Positions 1 through 14,600 of a stretch of 64,000 bases of DNA are shown piece by piece. This DNA is from Antedon mediterranea. Its lineage: Eukaryota; Echinodermata; Crinoidea; Comatulida; Antedonidae. Position numbers and translations under genes: made by a program. Each line of letters starts with the position of its first letter. Within the stretch, counting starts at the first letter, position 1. The notes below the pieces were generated by a model. It searched no databases and was not told the DNA's origin. It saw nothing but the letters and a program-made list of their open reading frames with translations. The DNA lies in the NCBI RefSeq assembly GCF_964355755.1, contig NC_092678.1:2813922-2877921 (forward strand), given 5' to 3'.

Positions 1-139
1 AAAATATCGGTTACCAGGTTCTAAAATTCAAAAAAAGAATTAAAGGCAATTTCAATGTTGGTTGATGATTCAAAGAAAGTAAGAGAACTATATAACAACT
101 ATACAATAACAAACACTTTAAACACTGCGACACTGATGA

Positions 140-2611
140 TCAGCAAATGAGTGGTCGTGCGGTTAAAACAGTTAAACCGTATTTACGTAGCCATAACATC
201 AGCAAGGTTTCAAAGTCGTCTCGGACCAGGACTATAAACCGTAGGTCCGGTGTACACTTTACAGAACCTAGTACATCGTTCAAGACCAGTAGGGAGTTAC
301 CAACCAGTGTACTAGTACACACACAGGCACTGTCACTTTTACTGAAGCGGTCACCTAGTATAATATATAATTTACCTTCCATGTAATCATGGCCAATCTT
401 CTCACCATTCCACTTGAGTCTTCCCACAGGATGATCAGTTAGGGCTACAATCTGCAGGGTGACACTGGTGCCAAGTACCAGGCCTGAGAGTGTGTGGTGT
501 TGGGTGTTTGGGTCCATTATGGGTAACACTGGTTTGCCATCTTTTAGTAACAGATATCCCTGAATATAGGATCAAAGAAACATATAACTAATTTACCAGT
601 TTTAGGTAAAAGTTGAATTAAAAACTGTATTTTAGGACTGTTATTTACAGAAATGGCAGCATCTGCAAAAGGTTGAACTGCATCCCATGTAATGTCGATC
701 CCTGTACCATGCATGCCTGCCAGGCGTGGAGTTGGTGATGCTGGAACAGCTGGACAGCAGACAGTAAGAGGTGATGACTCGTCACTCATTATTCCACACA
801 GTACATCAGAAGAGGGTTTCATTGTCCGCCATCCTGCATATGTCTAAAACGCAAGAGGACACCAAATGGTTTAGTCTATTCGAAGTCTGTCAAATATTGC
901 TTAACACAGGTTAAACATACAATGAATGATTCTATATTCAATTCCTGTTTTACATATTACTAATCGAAACATTTTCATGAATCTTGAGTGTAATTGTATA
1001 ATTGAACGAAAATTGTGCCATTTACCTTAGCTGTCACTTCATAGTACTCGCCTGGTTTAAGATTGTTTAGTTTATATCTGATCTGTGTAGCCTTGGAATG
1101 TTCAACATCAACTGTGACATCACCATGAAGTTTACCATTCACATAAACACTAACAAACAGAATTAAAAATTCACTTAATGATAAAATAACAAACTAATCT
1201 ATGTATATTGAAGCCATATGCCTCAATTGTTACATGTATTTATGGATAATATTAGAATCCTATCGCAATATCGTGTTTCTCATAGCGTTGAATAGGGCCT
1301 AAGTATTATACTTTTGTCTTTTATTTATAAACATAACCTGATTTATATTTCTTCAGGTTCCAACTGTCTGTGTACTTAAAAAACATCAATTGTTGGACCA
1401 ATTTGTACAAGGTAAAGAATTCTATATAAACACTTTCTAACCAGTATGATGAGATGACTTTGCCCTTTGATCCTTTCGCCTTCGACCAGCTGATTTGTGC
1501 AGTATAAGCTTCACTAGATGACTCCACCATGAGGTTTGGTGGATTGGGTTTCATTGGACATGTAATTCTGATGTGATCAGAAAGGTCGCTGTTTCTACCA
1601 TCGTCGGTAATTGACTGGATTTGGTATCTATGAGTTGTGCCTATCCAACATATAAATAACAAAGTTAGTGTTAGAGCAATTTAAGTACTAAGTTTTGATG
1701 TTTTTACATGTACCAGGGATTTTTCTGCAGTATTCTTTAGGTTTTGGAGAAATTATTAATTAGTAATTATTAATACTTACCAGGTTTGATATTTGAGATG
1801 CATTTTTCTATTGTACCAATCGCAATGATCGATCCTTTCCTTTTTCCATTCTTATAGAACTGGTACCCTATGATCTCAATAGATTGATGGCAAATCCCTG
1901 GCTTCCAAACCAGTACAACTTCTTGAACACCAAGACTTTTTACAACCATAGCAGGTGCCTGGGCACGACCTCCTGTTAAGCACTGATGGATCTCTGACAC
2001 TGTCTGGAGAGTTCCTCTTTTAGGGTCTGAGTGAGAGAAGCTGGCAGTAACAAAAGCTCTGGAAAACAAATGGATTAAAACATGATTTGTTTTTAGGTGA
2101 GGTGTATAAGCGCATCATTTGTAGGCTTGTTCGTGGCCTTTTCATTAATTGTATGGGCAGTAGGGCTAGTATGTGTCATGGTTTATAGCAGCCTTTTAAT
2201 CAATTGCGTAGACAGTACCTGTATACACTGTTGTCCATCAGTTGTTTAATAGTGATAGCATTGGCTAAGTCTGCATTCCAACTGTGTCTAATACATTCAT
2301 TGCCAGCATCATCCATCACTTCACATCTACAATATAAACAAATTCTGTTACTTTTACTCTCTCTTATTCAGATCTTTAACAAAGCAAGCCTGTATGAGAA
2401 AAAGATAATAGTGGAAAAAAGAACACAAAGAGTTATACCTGCCATGGCTTTGGATGTCACCAGAGAACGTCATTCCTTCAACATGAACCATGTAGTGTGA
2501 GAATGTGTATGTGGCACTGATCACTCTTGCACACTGCCATTGTAAGCTAATACTGCTGTCTTTTGCATTAGTTCTGACAACTACCACTGGGGTTGGAAGT
2601 ACCACATTGGC
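140..2611 (-). other. C-terminal FN3 set (exons 30-36)
   Basis: About four FN3 modules. Landmarks are ISLQWQCARVISATYTFSHY; VVLVWKPGICHQSIEIIGYQ with ISNIKPGTTHRYQIQSIT; QISWSKAKGSKGKVISSY with LNNLKPGEYYEVTAKTYAG; and IDITWDAVQPFADAAISGYL with LSGLVLGTSVTLQIVALTD. The 3' exon 559-140 continues about 90 residues beyond the last FN3 with no recognisable domain. A donor at 648/649 (intron 560-648) is preferred over one at 596/597, because the latter would leave a 37-nt intron and break the frame. Confidence 0.65.
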
Positions 2612-5600
2612 CTAAAGTAACAAGAGAGATGGTCAAAGGTTATACTTACTTTATCATTGATTGAAATTTGTTATTATATCAATCTCAAATATTTGGTGCA
2701 ACTTGTAGATGTGAAGGGGTAAAGGAAATGTTGACTTAAAATAGGAAAAACCATACAAGAAAATAACATAAAAAAATGCATGCCAATATACAAGAGACGA
2801 ATTCAAGTACCTGTTGTTTAAATTCATGCGTACTGTATAGGTAGAATTGTTGTATCTGTTTCCATTTCTAAATTTACAAACTGTATTACTAGTATTAAAT
2901 TTCTAATTTTGATCATCTACCTTATTTTCAGGCTCACTACTTTCACCATTTAAAATCAAATTGGCTTTATCATCACTTTCCGTCACCATACTTTCACTGT
3001 TGACATCAGAAGATGAACTTAAAGAAGAGTCACTGCTATCTGTATCGCTATCAGAGGAGGAAGTTGTAATCTCAGTGTGGTCTGCATTTTCTTTAAGGGT
3101 GTTGCCACTTATTTCAACGTTACTCACACCTTCATCTCTGACACAATGTTGTCTGTCTGAAGTATCTCTAGGTTTGTTTTCAAAATCTTTATCCATCTCC
3201 TCTCCTCTGAACATTTCATTATCATTCATTTCTTTACTTAAACTTAAAATATTGTCTTCTTTTTTCCCATTTGATAATTCATTATTATTTAAAGCATTCC
3301 CATTGTTTGTTTCATTTATTTCATCTTTGGTATTACTATTATTATCTTTAATTTCCCTGTTGTCTTTTTTTACCAGTACATTACAGGTTTGTTCATGCAA
3401 CATAGGGTCATGCAAAGGAATCTGGGAGAGGTCATGCACAGGGTGAGATAACTCATTATTTATATCTTGCTCATGTTGAACCAATTTTGAAACCAGTATG
3501 GTTTTTGAGTTTTCAATTTGATTGGATTGCTGAGTTGGATTGGCATCTGTCAAATCTGATGATCTGTCATCGTTTACATCATTTTCAACATTATCTCTTT
3601 CAATGAGAACATCTCCATTATCCTCATCATCTTCAGGTTTCTCTAACATGCTAAATGTGTCCCTATATTCATACTGACTTTCATAACATGCAGAATTAAT
3701 GTTTACCTCTTCACGCTTTACATCAAATGTCAGATTTCTGTAAAAGAAACATGAATAATCTTGATGAAAAAACAAATATTCATAGAATGAGTATTGTATC
3801 ATGTAATATAAATGAATATTCATATTTATATGATATTCATAGTATATATCACAGACATGTTTATTTATAATGATTGCAATTTTTATTCTGTTTTATATAA
3901 ATTCTATGTTACCGGGTTGTTAAATGTTTATTCTTGTTAATGTTATTTTGCCACCAGCACTATCAGGAGAGTCTTTTATAGCGATATTTTTTGCTTTTTG
4001 ACAATCCGTCAGGATAATGTTCTGCGCTTTTTCTCTGCTTGTTGTTGTTCTATGTAATTTATGCTTTTTGTATTGTTTTTGTTTTTTTTTTACTGGATAA
4101 TAAATGAATATGAATATGAATATGAGTTTATGCAAATTAAGTTGTACTTGCCTTCCTTGGGCGTCGTCAAATAATGGCTTTCCAAAATTATCCAATAATT
4201 TGGAATGTTCCATTGATGTATCAACTGTCGGAAGGAGCTCCTTACTTAAACCTAGTAGAAAAAGTTGTAATAGATTACTAAAGAATTATTCTAAACAAAT
4301 GTAACAAAAATGTATAATATATACATTATGTATTAACCATAGAATATTATTTATAAGATATTCTAATTTGATTCATAGATACTCTACTATGCTTGCTTAA
4401 TAAGAATATGTTTATTATACTTACAATGTTTAATATACTTACAATGAGTTTTCTGTTTTGCTTCAGCAACTTGTATGAAAGGGAGCTCTACCAGGGTATT
4501 TCCAGCTGGAGGTACGAAAGCGCTTGTGTCCAGGGGTAAGGTCAATTCTAATGGGTTTGATTTCAATGCTTCGCTTGACCCTAAAATAAAATATTTCATA
4601 CTACAATGCAAAAAATTAAAAATACAGTATTTTATACTATAATGCAAAATTATAAAACACAATTGTGTCCCAAAGATATTCAATTCAATGATGGACATTG
4701 TTGCATTTTTAAAGCTTCTTTAGAATCAGTTTTTTTTTCACATTGTGCCTTCCATACTACTATTAATTTGTTAATGTTATTTTCTCACCTTCAGCTTTGG
4801 CCTGAATGTAGAAGTTATATTCAGTGTTCAGTTCACAGTCTTCAATTAAAACTTTACATTGTCTGCTTTCATTCTTTGGCTGTACCTGAAATGATCACGG
4901 TACGTATTCAGAATTTATTATATTTTCTGTTTCACAGATAAATACAAATAGGTAGTTAGATTATAGCTTAAGACTAAAAGACCTAAAAAAAACAATAACA
5001 TAAGTGTCATAAAGAGGCTTTTAATTGAAGTTACTTTGATTTGTTGATAGATAAAATGGGGTCTAGATATTAAAATGCAAAAATGCAAATAAGTTGTAAT
5101 GTATTCTACACTATATGCACATATTACAGTAAGTAGGAAAGATACATTTGTTCAAACAGCAAAGAAATAGTGTATTTCATATAGCAAAATATACATTTAC
5201 CTTGTGTCCGCATTGCTTTCCATTGGCATATATGGTATAAAAAACAGCACACGATCGATTGTCCAATGTTGGCCAACTTAAGTAGAATGAATGGTCATTT
5301 TCAGCGATTAAACACGACACCAATGGCCCACCAAATGTGCTCGTCACTTGACGTTTTACTAACTGTAAACAAAATAAAGAATGAATGTGTCTATTGGTCA
5401 ACATTTATATCAAGGTTATTGCATGTAGTGTAGTTAATGTGCATCATTAGCTATTAGTGTAAGGTCATCTAATTGCATATCACTTAGATCAGTTGGTGAT
5501 AATGTTTAATGGCAATTTATGAGTTGGTAATACATTAGTTTACAACATTAATTAAATCTGGAATAAAGAAGTAAAGAATTTTTTAATTAAATTCATAAAT

Positions 5601-8600
5601 AGCTTGATATATTATGATACTACTAATGCAATAATTATAATAATGGACTTTACAAATTGAAACCAAAAACCGAATCTTTTATTATTTCTACCTGTATTAA
5701 AATATCAACTCACCAGCTTATTTGATTCCAGAGGGAGGAAGGTCCTTTCTGATGGAACAGCCACAACGGATACAACGTGTGACTCACCCCCTGGTAACCC
5801 TGATACGACAACACTTGTACATGTTACTGGTATGAAATTCCTGAAACATACCCCATCAATAAACACCTACAGAAGGGAAAATAGCCAAAATAAATATGAA
5901 TAGGAATAAATGTTTAATTACAAACCTTTTTACAGACAGATGAGGAGCAATGGAACCAATGACAGACACAAAGGATTGGAACAGACAAGAAGCAATGACT
6001 TTGCAGTAGATGTACGTTGACGTAATTCCAGAAACTGTGATTGATCACCTCTCCACTAATCAATGTAAACAATGGTAACAAACAAAGCATAACTACAACA
6101 ATAGAGTTAACTTTCTGCCATTGTTCAAGAAACACAAGTAGATATAATCTTCTATTCAGATTGGATTTTCATTCACAACAAAAAGACACAGGTAAGATTT
6201 CACAGGTCATAAACTCATTTCTTTTTCAATACATTTGATTTGTTACAAATAATTTCATACCTGATACTTTTGTAGCTGCATTGCGTCCTCACTAGCAAGA
6301 GTTTCCCACGTAACTTGTACCGCACCAGGCTCTATGATCCAGCCCTTAATCTCTGGCACACAATTCCACCACTGCCATCTGTTTGTCTAAAAAGAAATAA
6401 ACTCGTTAGACATTAACTTCACAGGGATAGTCTGCTGTATTAGTGGTGTCCATCAGAAGGTCTTTCCTCCCTTTGAAATAAAATGGTCAGATAAAGACCC
6501 ATTATTACTGCGCTATAATGAAGGACATTTTGGAAATCTGGGTTCTGTTAAACATAACTTACTGGTCCCAATTCATCTTCTTCGAAGTCCTCTGTTGCTA
6601 TAGAAAAAGTATCTTCTTCATCATAACTGTCGTCTTTGTCTGTTTTAAGTACCCAAAATCGGCTGGTGATAGAAAATGAAATAGAATTGAACTAAAACTG
6701 AATAATTTGATCTTTTTTTTTTACTCTCATTTTAGGCAAATTGCCAAAGGTAACCACAAGTGAATTCCTTCATTATCCTTCTCAAAGGTGGCAATCCTGT
6801 TGACAAGACAAACATATACACAAGATGCTCATACATATCATGCCTATTGTGGTTCACAATGTTTAATATTTTCAATTTTGGGACTCTTTGTAGAATAGAA
6901 TGATGACCAACCAAGAACAAGAGCAAGTCTACTCCAGGAAGAAGGAATCTTGTATCTGGAAAGATACCAGAAGACAATGAGGTATGAGACCTTTTTTTTT
7001 ATAGGACTTACTTTGAGGTAAAAATACTGCTGTTCAGCGAATCAAATCCAACAGCTAGTGCTCTCACAACAACTAATCCAGGCCGCTTTAGACAGATAGC
7101 TTGCTCATCCTTATATATCTACAAAATGATTATATAATATATTGCTTAAAGTGCATAAAATAATGTAATTTGAATAAGGGCTACAATCTGTGGGATGAAC
7201 TTACTGTGTAGGGTTGAGTGTGCAGCTTTTATAAAAACACAGGTTTGGCATTTTGTATTCCTGGATATCTCTTAATAGTATTTTTTGTATTTCCCTTTAA
7301 AAACAGTTGATAACAATTCTACCCCTAAGGTCCCATATGAGTCTCCAATTAGATAGACCTACCCTTGTGGTAGCACTATGCAATTCAGGAACAGATCCAT
7401 CCAACGTATAGAGAATAGTCGCATCTTCTGTTGGACTCTTTAGTAAAACCTTGTGCCATTGTTTCACGATCCCTCCATTGCATTCTGATGTAATCATTGG
7501 GGTACTGACATAATTATCTGTAAGAAAACCAAAATTTAAAAGGCTTTTGTAAATTCTATTTCCTGGTGTGACAATAGTTTGTTCCTGGTATAAGGCCATG
7601 TACAGTCATGGTCCGGACAATACAACTTTGACCTGGACTAATATGTCTAGTTTTCAAGAAATCCTGATTAAATCTTGAATGCTTTTAATAGTAAAAACTA
7701 ATTAAAAACATTTTGGGGTTTAAGAAGTCTGGTTTAGGGAGAATTTCTGGTTTTCAGAGTGTCTGGTTTTGGGGAAATTTTCAGTCTTAAAGTTCCCAAT
7801 ATTCTTCTTCGTTGGTCTAATACTATAAACATTTTTCAAACTACAATTGTTCAAATAAATTTCAGTACCATCATTAATAACATTGACAATAAAAATGCAT
7901 CCTGGTGCTCCGACAGATGTGATATGATATTTTCCATAATTTTGAAACTTCTGTAAGAAAGATTTGTCTTTGTCGCTGCTCGCAAAAGCATCTGTTCCTA
8001 CAACGGGCTCATACGGTTCTGAATGATCTGCTGAATTCACATATATGATGTTGTGATGTTCTTGATCATCATTCCATGTCCACATGATTGACTGACCCTG
8101 GAGAAAGGATATGAAGTGAATATCAGTGAAATAAAACTATATTACATTTTCTACTATAGGCTCCAAAATACTTTTTTTTCGCCTATCATATTTAGTAAAT
8201 GTTCAGGTTGTTAGTATGTGTTCTTTATTTTTTGTAGATATGCCATTTTATTTATTCAAGGTGTTTATACTTTTACACTTTTTGCCATTTTTTAGTCCGT
8301 TTATGTGTGTGTATCTTTTTAATCGGATTTGCCGACAACCGACATTTCTTTGTTTTTTACGAAGACAAATAAAGTTTCTTCTATCTTGTATCTTGTGATA
8401 CAACATTGTACCACTCCATTCATACTCATGTGACGCCAACAGAGTTCAACCTCAATACATACCTTTTGAATTGTGACCCTTGCGGGCTTGAAACCTTTCT
8501 TTGTGACATTCACTAAGACATATTCTGGGTTGTTGCTAACGACAACAGAACTTAAGATGCTGCAACTAATGTCTTCATCCTATAAGAAAAAATATTACAA

Positions 8601-11600
8601 TTAATAGTTACATCTCCTTTTAGGCTAAACATGACTACCTAATAAAAAAATAGGAAGATAAATATAATATTTACCATGAATTTGTCCCCTTTAGTAGAAA
8701 ATGCCCTGCTGTAGTAATGGTAGAGTCCTGATTGTGTAAAACGCTTAGCAATGCACCTCCTAAAAAAATATCAAATTATTATTACCACAAGATATCCAGA
8801 TAAACTTTAAAAATGCTATAAATATTGACCTGTATTATGATTACCTTGGCAGAAGAATGTCTTCTGTATACATCTTAAGATTGTGTATTTCATGTGTATT
8901 GTTGACCTTTGTGACCCCATGCTTACTCATCTGTGACCATAACCAAGCAACGCAATCATTGACATCTACTAGAACGGGATCTGGCAGAATCACATTGTTA
9001 GCTATGGACACCTCATGAACCTGTAAATAACACAAAATTTATTTTACCCGTCCATGATATCTATCTGGCGCTTTACAGGCAGTTGACCGTTGTGTCTCAC
9101 TTAAGTTTACATTTGTGGGGTTATATTTGACCTTGGGATAATGATGAAGATAATGATAAAGTTTGTAATTTTACCTTGGCCTGTGTCTTCACCACAAATG
9201 ACCCAAACATATCTTGAATTCCAGAACTAAATAACCAAATTTTTAAATGTTATGTTTATTTTCATCAATTTCCTTTTACATCGCAATTATTATGTAGTGG
9301 TCTTTTAAAAGTTTTAAAAGTATGTTTAACCTTTTGTAGAAAAACTCTCCTGTATTGACAACTTCATATAGATAAGCTCCTGCATAAGAGTGTGGTTGTC
9401 CACTGCAGAAGCCATCAGCAATAGGATGTCCACTACTGGTCACCTACAAAAAGCATTGAATTAACTTTATCTATAAAGTATAAATTGACAACATTATCCA
9501 TTGTGTTTTTTAGGTTTCTTTTGTGTGGCAATATTCACTATAGTTCCCTTCATGAAATTAGCTTTGGAACTATTTGTTCAATAGTTTGTCAATAAAGTAA
9601 TAGCAACTGCTCGTTTCGGAATCTTTCATTTATAAACCAAGGAAATTATTTTTATATTTTATACCTGAATAATGTTATGCTCTATCTTAGATCCTTCCCA
9701 CGACCACCACATTCTGTCACCAACATGTACAGTTTGCGTTTTTGGTTGTAATCCGGTTTCAGTCACTTTGATAAAATGGTCCTGCAAACAAGATCATAAA
9801 ACCGAATCATCAGATTTGCTGTTTGCTAGGATTGAACTACTGTTGACTAAAGGCCAACACAGACAACATCGTACAACGAGGCCTGACGAAAAGTCTTGGC
9901 TCGTCGGTGCTGTCTGAATTGAATCCCAGCAAGACTAGTCATCTTGAGATAGGATCAAGCATAGTTGTTAGGTCGTTTTTTCCTGACAAGACGAGTCTCC
10001 AGTTTACCTTAATATGGCTTATATTTGAATTTATTAAATATTATAAAGTCCATACCTGCGAACCTGGTTGGACAATGATAGAGCAGCTACCAACACTCAT
10101 CGTTGAGTCTGATATTCGATACTGAAATACTCCTGTAGTGTTAAACTGCACACTGGTGACCCCAAAACATGTTACAAGAGATTCAGCAGTATGATCCAGA
10201 TATTGACATTTGTCTAGAAAAAAATTATTTATTGGCATTGTGGAATGTGAGTAGGCAAGACTTGTGTCACTATCTTCAGATAAAAGCAATGTCACTAGAT
10301 GGACATTGATATATAATGGTCTCATGATTTTGACATCATTTGGCACAATCTTTATTATAGTTACACCCGGCAAAATGGCGAAAGGTTATGAGGTCAATCA
10401 GGTGTGTTTCTGTCTATATTTGTTGGTTAGTAGGATTACTCAAAAAGTTATTGCCTGATTTTCTTAAGATTTAAAAGGATGGTTTCATAGCTGTATGGGA
10501 ATACATGATTTGACTTTCATATGTCTAGGTGCAGGTTTGTGCTACCTCAGTGCCCTTCTAGTTTCTTTCTAGGTTTGATACCTTAATATGTAATATAGTT
10601 TTTGACATCTAGATTTATTAGAATGACTTACTGTTGCAGTCAACTTCAGAACCACTCTTTCCATCACCTGCCACACAACTATCAATCTGTGAAAAAAACG
10701 TAAGTAAGAATAAATTGAAAAGCTCATTATCATTAATTTGTATGTTTAGATAAGATATACATTTTATGTATATTACTTACCAACATAATTGAGAATGTAT
10801 TAATGACTGTATCGACATTCCATTCCCATTGAATACGATCCCCAGAACAAATTGTTTGCAATTCTGAAAATGCAAAAAAAAAAAACAACCAATGATTCAA
10901 TTTAGATCTTCCATTCTAACCATATTGGTATGATAACTGCAGAAGGCAGATGATTGGTATGAGACCTTTAAAATATAATACAGTTTGATTTCACCTACCA
11001 GGGTAGAATCCTTCTGCTGATACCTCAATCGGATGCACGGTCTGTTTTGGTTTTACAAGGATAATTCCAAAGTTTTTATTCAAACCATCGATAGTTTGAT
11101 CGCCATAGTAATAAACACCTCTAGACTTGAACACATGACACAGCATTCCAGAACGACTGATAAAAAAATTATCTTTTAATTAAAAGAAGGAAAACTGTTT
11201 TGAGCCTTATGGCTAATCTCTAAGATTCCCCGAATTTCATACCCATTCCCTACTACTGTGTGCTCTAACATAAACTCTTTATAAGATGGTTAAAAATCTA
11301 AACATAGAGTGTATGCATCCTATCTAACTCATGAAAATAGTCTTTCGATTCAACTCCATCCTTCGTATAGTATTTACCTGGGACCTTCTGAAATAAATCC
11401 ACCTCTAACCGAACTCAAGTTCTCGCTTCCTGTCAATGAGGCCGACTGTACTTGTATAATTTGATGTTGTTTCTTGCACTGTAACATAAATAGTTTATCC
11501 AATTAAATTGTAGCTTTTAGTTTACAAGCTCAGGCCATTGATGCACATCATTGTACACTGTACCATTTTTCTGTATAGTATTATGTCTATTTGTTTCAAG

Positions 11601-14600
11601 ACAGTTCAATTTAGGGTGAAGGTCTAATCATAGAGATCTCTATGGTCTAATGCATAATTTAGTCTTGTGTTTGTGTCTAAACAAAGGGTAATAGTTTAAT
11701 GGACTTTCCTAATGTAATTTTACTACTTTATAAATATGGAAATAAAGGTCCATGTTGATTCACTCGAGTACCTTAGGCCTTAGAGTTTAGCCCTCAACAT
11801 ACCTTAAGTCTACTCCATTCCCACCAGACCTTATCACCTTCTTCTATAGTCAGAATGCGTGGATTGAAGCGTATATCTGTAACATCAACCTTGTGTTCTC
11901 TTTGTATCTCTTTTACTTGAACGATGCATAACTGTAATTGCCCTCCTGTCTTTCCCACTGTTTGAAAATAGAACATTCCAGGAGATCTACAACAAAAATA
12001 AAAGTTACAGTCATCTTTTAAAAAGAACAAACAAAGAGCATTTATTTTAAGGTACTGTAAGCGCAGGTGTTTGACCTTTGTACCCAATTGTACATCTGGG
12101 TGGAGAGAGGCAAACGTAAGTAAAGTGTCTTGTCTAAGGATACAAGGAATGCGACGAGTGTTGGACTTAAACTCCCGATTAGTATTCCAACGTCAGTGGT
12201 GTAACGCATATATTATTGCCTGTTTTTTTCTCTGGGCACTGCTCATGGGCCCCATAAACTCCAGGGCCCCTGGGTTTATCAAGTGAGTGCTTGTAGCCAT
12301 TGTCCAACGTCCAACACACTGCGCCATACAGCCTTACAATGAAGTAAAGATTTACCTCAAACCTAATTTCCTTATGTTAAATTTAAATCCAATTTCGACT
12401 TACTCAAATTTCTTTTTAAAACTTCCTGTCTTTGAAGGCTCCACACCACTACAAGAATAAAAACCGCCAATATGTTATATTTATTAAAAGCAACCTGAAT
12501 GACTATACTTGGAATAAATTTCAACAAAATTGTTACCTAGATTTTGTGGTAAGAACACCTGTGTGTCTGGCACAAAGTTGTACCTCATTGATGCTGCGTA
12601 GACTCCCACATCCAGACCAAATCCATTTGATGGTGTTACCTTGAAATATCTGCCAGGCATTGTCTTTAAACCCTTCATCTGTTACCTGGCAACAGAACAA
12701 ATTAATAATTTGATTATTAAATATGTCTAATTATGACTAAAAATGTCATAAAATCAAATACTAACAATGTTTGATAATTATCTATTTATCATTACTGTCA
12801 TTATTTTTAATTTACAAACTAAATAAATATATATTACCTCGGCTTGTATTATTAATTGAGAATAGACTGTAATATTTAGAAATTTTCCCGTTCCTATGCC
12901 AGCACTAAAAACATAATAATAATAATATTAATAAATACTAGTATAATGACGTCAAAATAAATTACAATGTTGCTTTACAATATTCATACATTGTGTGGAA
13001 AAGGTTGCATGCATATTTTTTAATTTCTAATACATTACAATCAATTTTTTAGTTTTAGGACTTTAACCGTAATTGTACATCTCATGATAAAACCACCATA
13101 AAATAATTCTAGTTATATAGATTAACCAATGACTAATTGGTTTTTGATTGAAAGCAAAATCAGATATTGTCAGTGATTGTGATTTATTTGTTGATTTTAA
13201 TCATGAATAATCTTTTTGTAAATATACACCCTACAAAGCTAATATTTACATAGAGGGGGCTAACAATGAATTCCAAAAGTTAGTAAACATCCATATTTGT
13301 CAAAAATTTTATTTCATGGGTACATTTTTTTAATCCATCAGTGGTTCCTCTTCCCCCTCCACTCCACCCTTTGAATCTATTTAAGAAATATCATTTTTTA
13401 GACCCATTTCACCATGGCAGATCGAAGGTAGTTAGGTAGATAAAATTTGTATATTTTTCCTTGAAAAAGTTACTCTAAGGTAAAATCGTACAAACTGCTA
13501 CAGGTTTTTAGTGTACCTACCTAAAAAATCGAAAATCGCCTTCTAAGTTGAATTCAATATCGTATTGACCTTCAAAGGTCGGTTCACCAGAATCATACCC
13601 TCCAATGACCTCTAAGACTAACTGGTTGTCAAGAACAACCTGATGACATAATGTTAGAAATATTACATTAATTTAAATTTACAATAGGCCTACATATTAC
13701 TTATGAATTATGTATTTAAAAAAAATAAATAAAATAATAGGAATAATAATAATAGACGGATTTGCATAAAGTATAAATTGAACTGTGATCTGCATTTCTA
13801 ATTGTTTTTACTGATTTCAAAATAAAAATTCAAATTCTTACTTGTTTAACATTTTGACTTGTACCGCATGCCCACGAAATGGAAACAACCTATTAAATCA
13901 CAAATTATTATACTTCTGATATTCAATTTCAACAAAAATAGAAACTGCTACTTCTTGAACTCTTCCTGAAAACTTGGCTATTTTTTATATTGTTTAATTT
14001 AGATTGTTTTTTGTATCTCTTTTGAGATCTATCTATTGTTGGTCATATAACATACACATTGAACATGTTAATCAGTAATTTGCCTTGGAATATATATCGC
14101 ATTTTATTCCATTGAGAATTAATATAGAATAAAAAACATTTGTAATAAATTGACAATTATAAACACACGTTCATTTTAAAAACAATTTTTGTTTGTCAAA
14201 TTGAGAAACAGGTGTGTCACTATGACAACCTTTGATGCTGTTCTTTTTATTAAATATCATAATGGCATCTTAATGAAGTTATCACAATGTTACAAACTCC
14301 AACAATCAATAATGTAATAAAATATACTATATCTTATTTCAAAACCTAATTATTACAAAGCTTTGGATATTGTTGTTTTATGATGTTTGAAGACAATTTA
14401 AATTGCTAGTATTTGGTATTTGATCAATTCTTATAAAATATTATTATACTTGTTGGACATTTGTGAAACTGTTTTATTGGCTCTTTTCTAATCGGTTGAA
14501 AATAAATATTATATTCATAATAATGCATATTCTGAAATAATTTACCATCTGAAAAGCATACAAAACAGTTATATTTTCCTCCTTTTAAGCAACTGCTTAA

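Noticed and set aside
560-596. A 37-nt intron ahead of the last exon of the large minus-strand gene
   Set aside because: Too short and out of phase; the alternative donor at 648 gives an 89-nt intron and a continuous FN3 domain.
2961-3446. 161-codon plus-strand frame, Ser/Leu-rich
   Set aside because: It is the complement of the acidic exon 2921-3737; composition explains the lack of stops.
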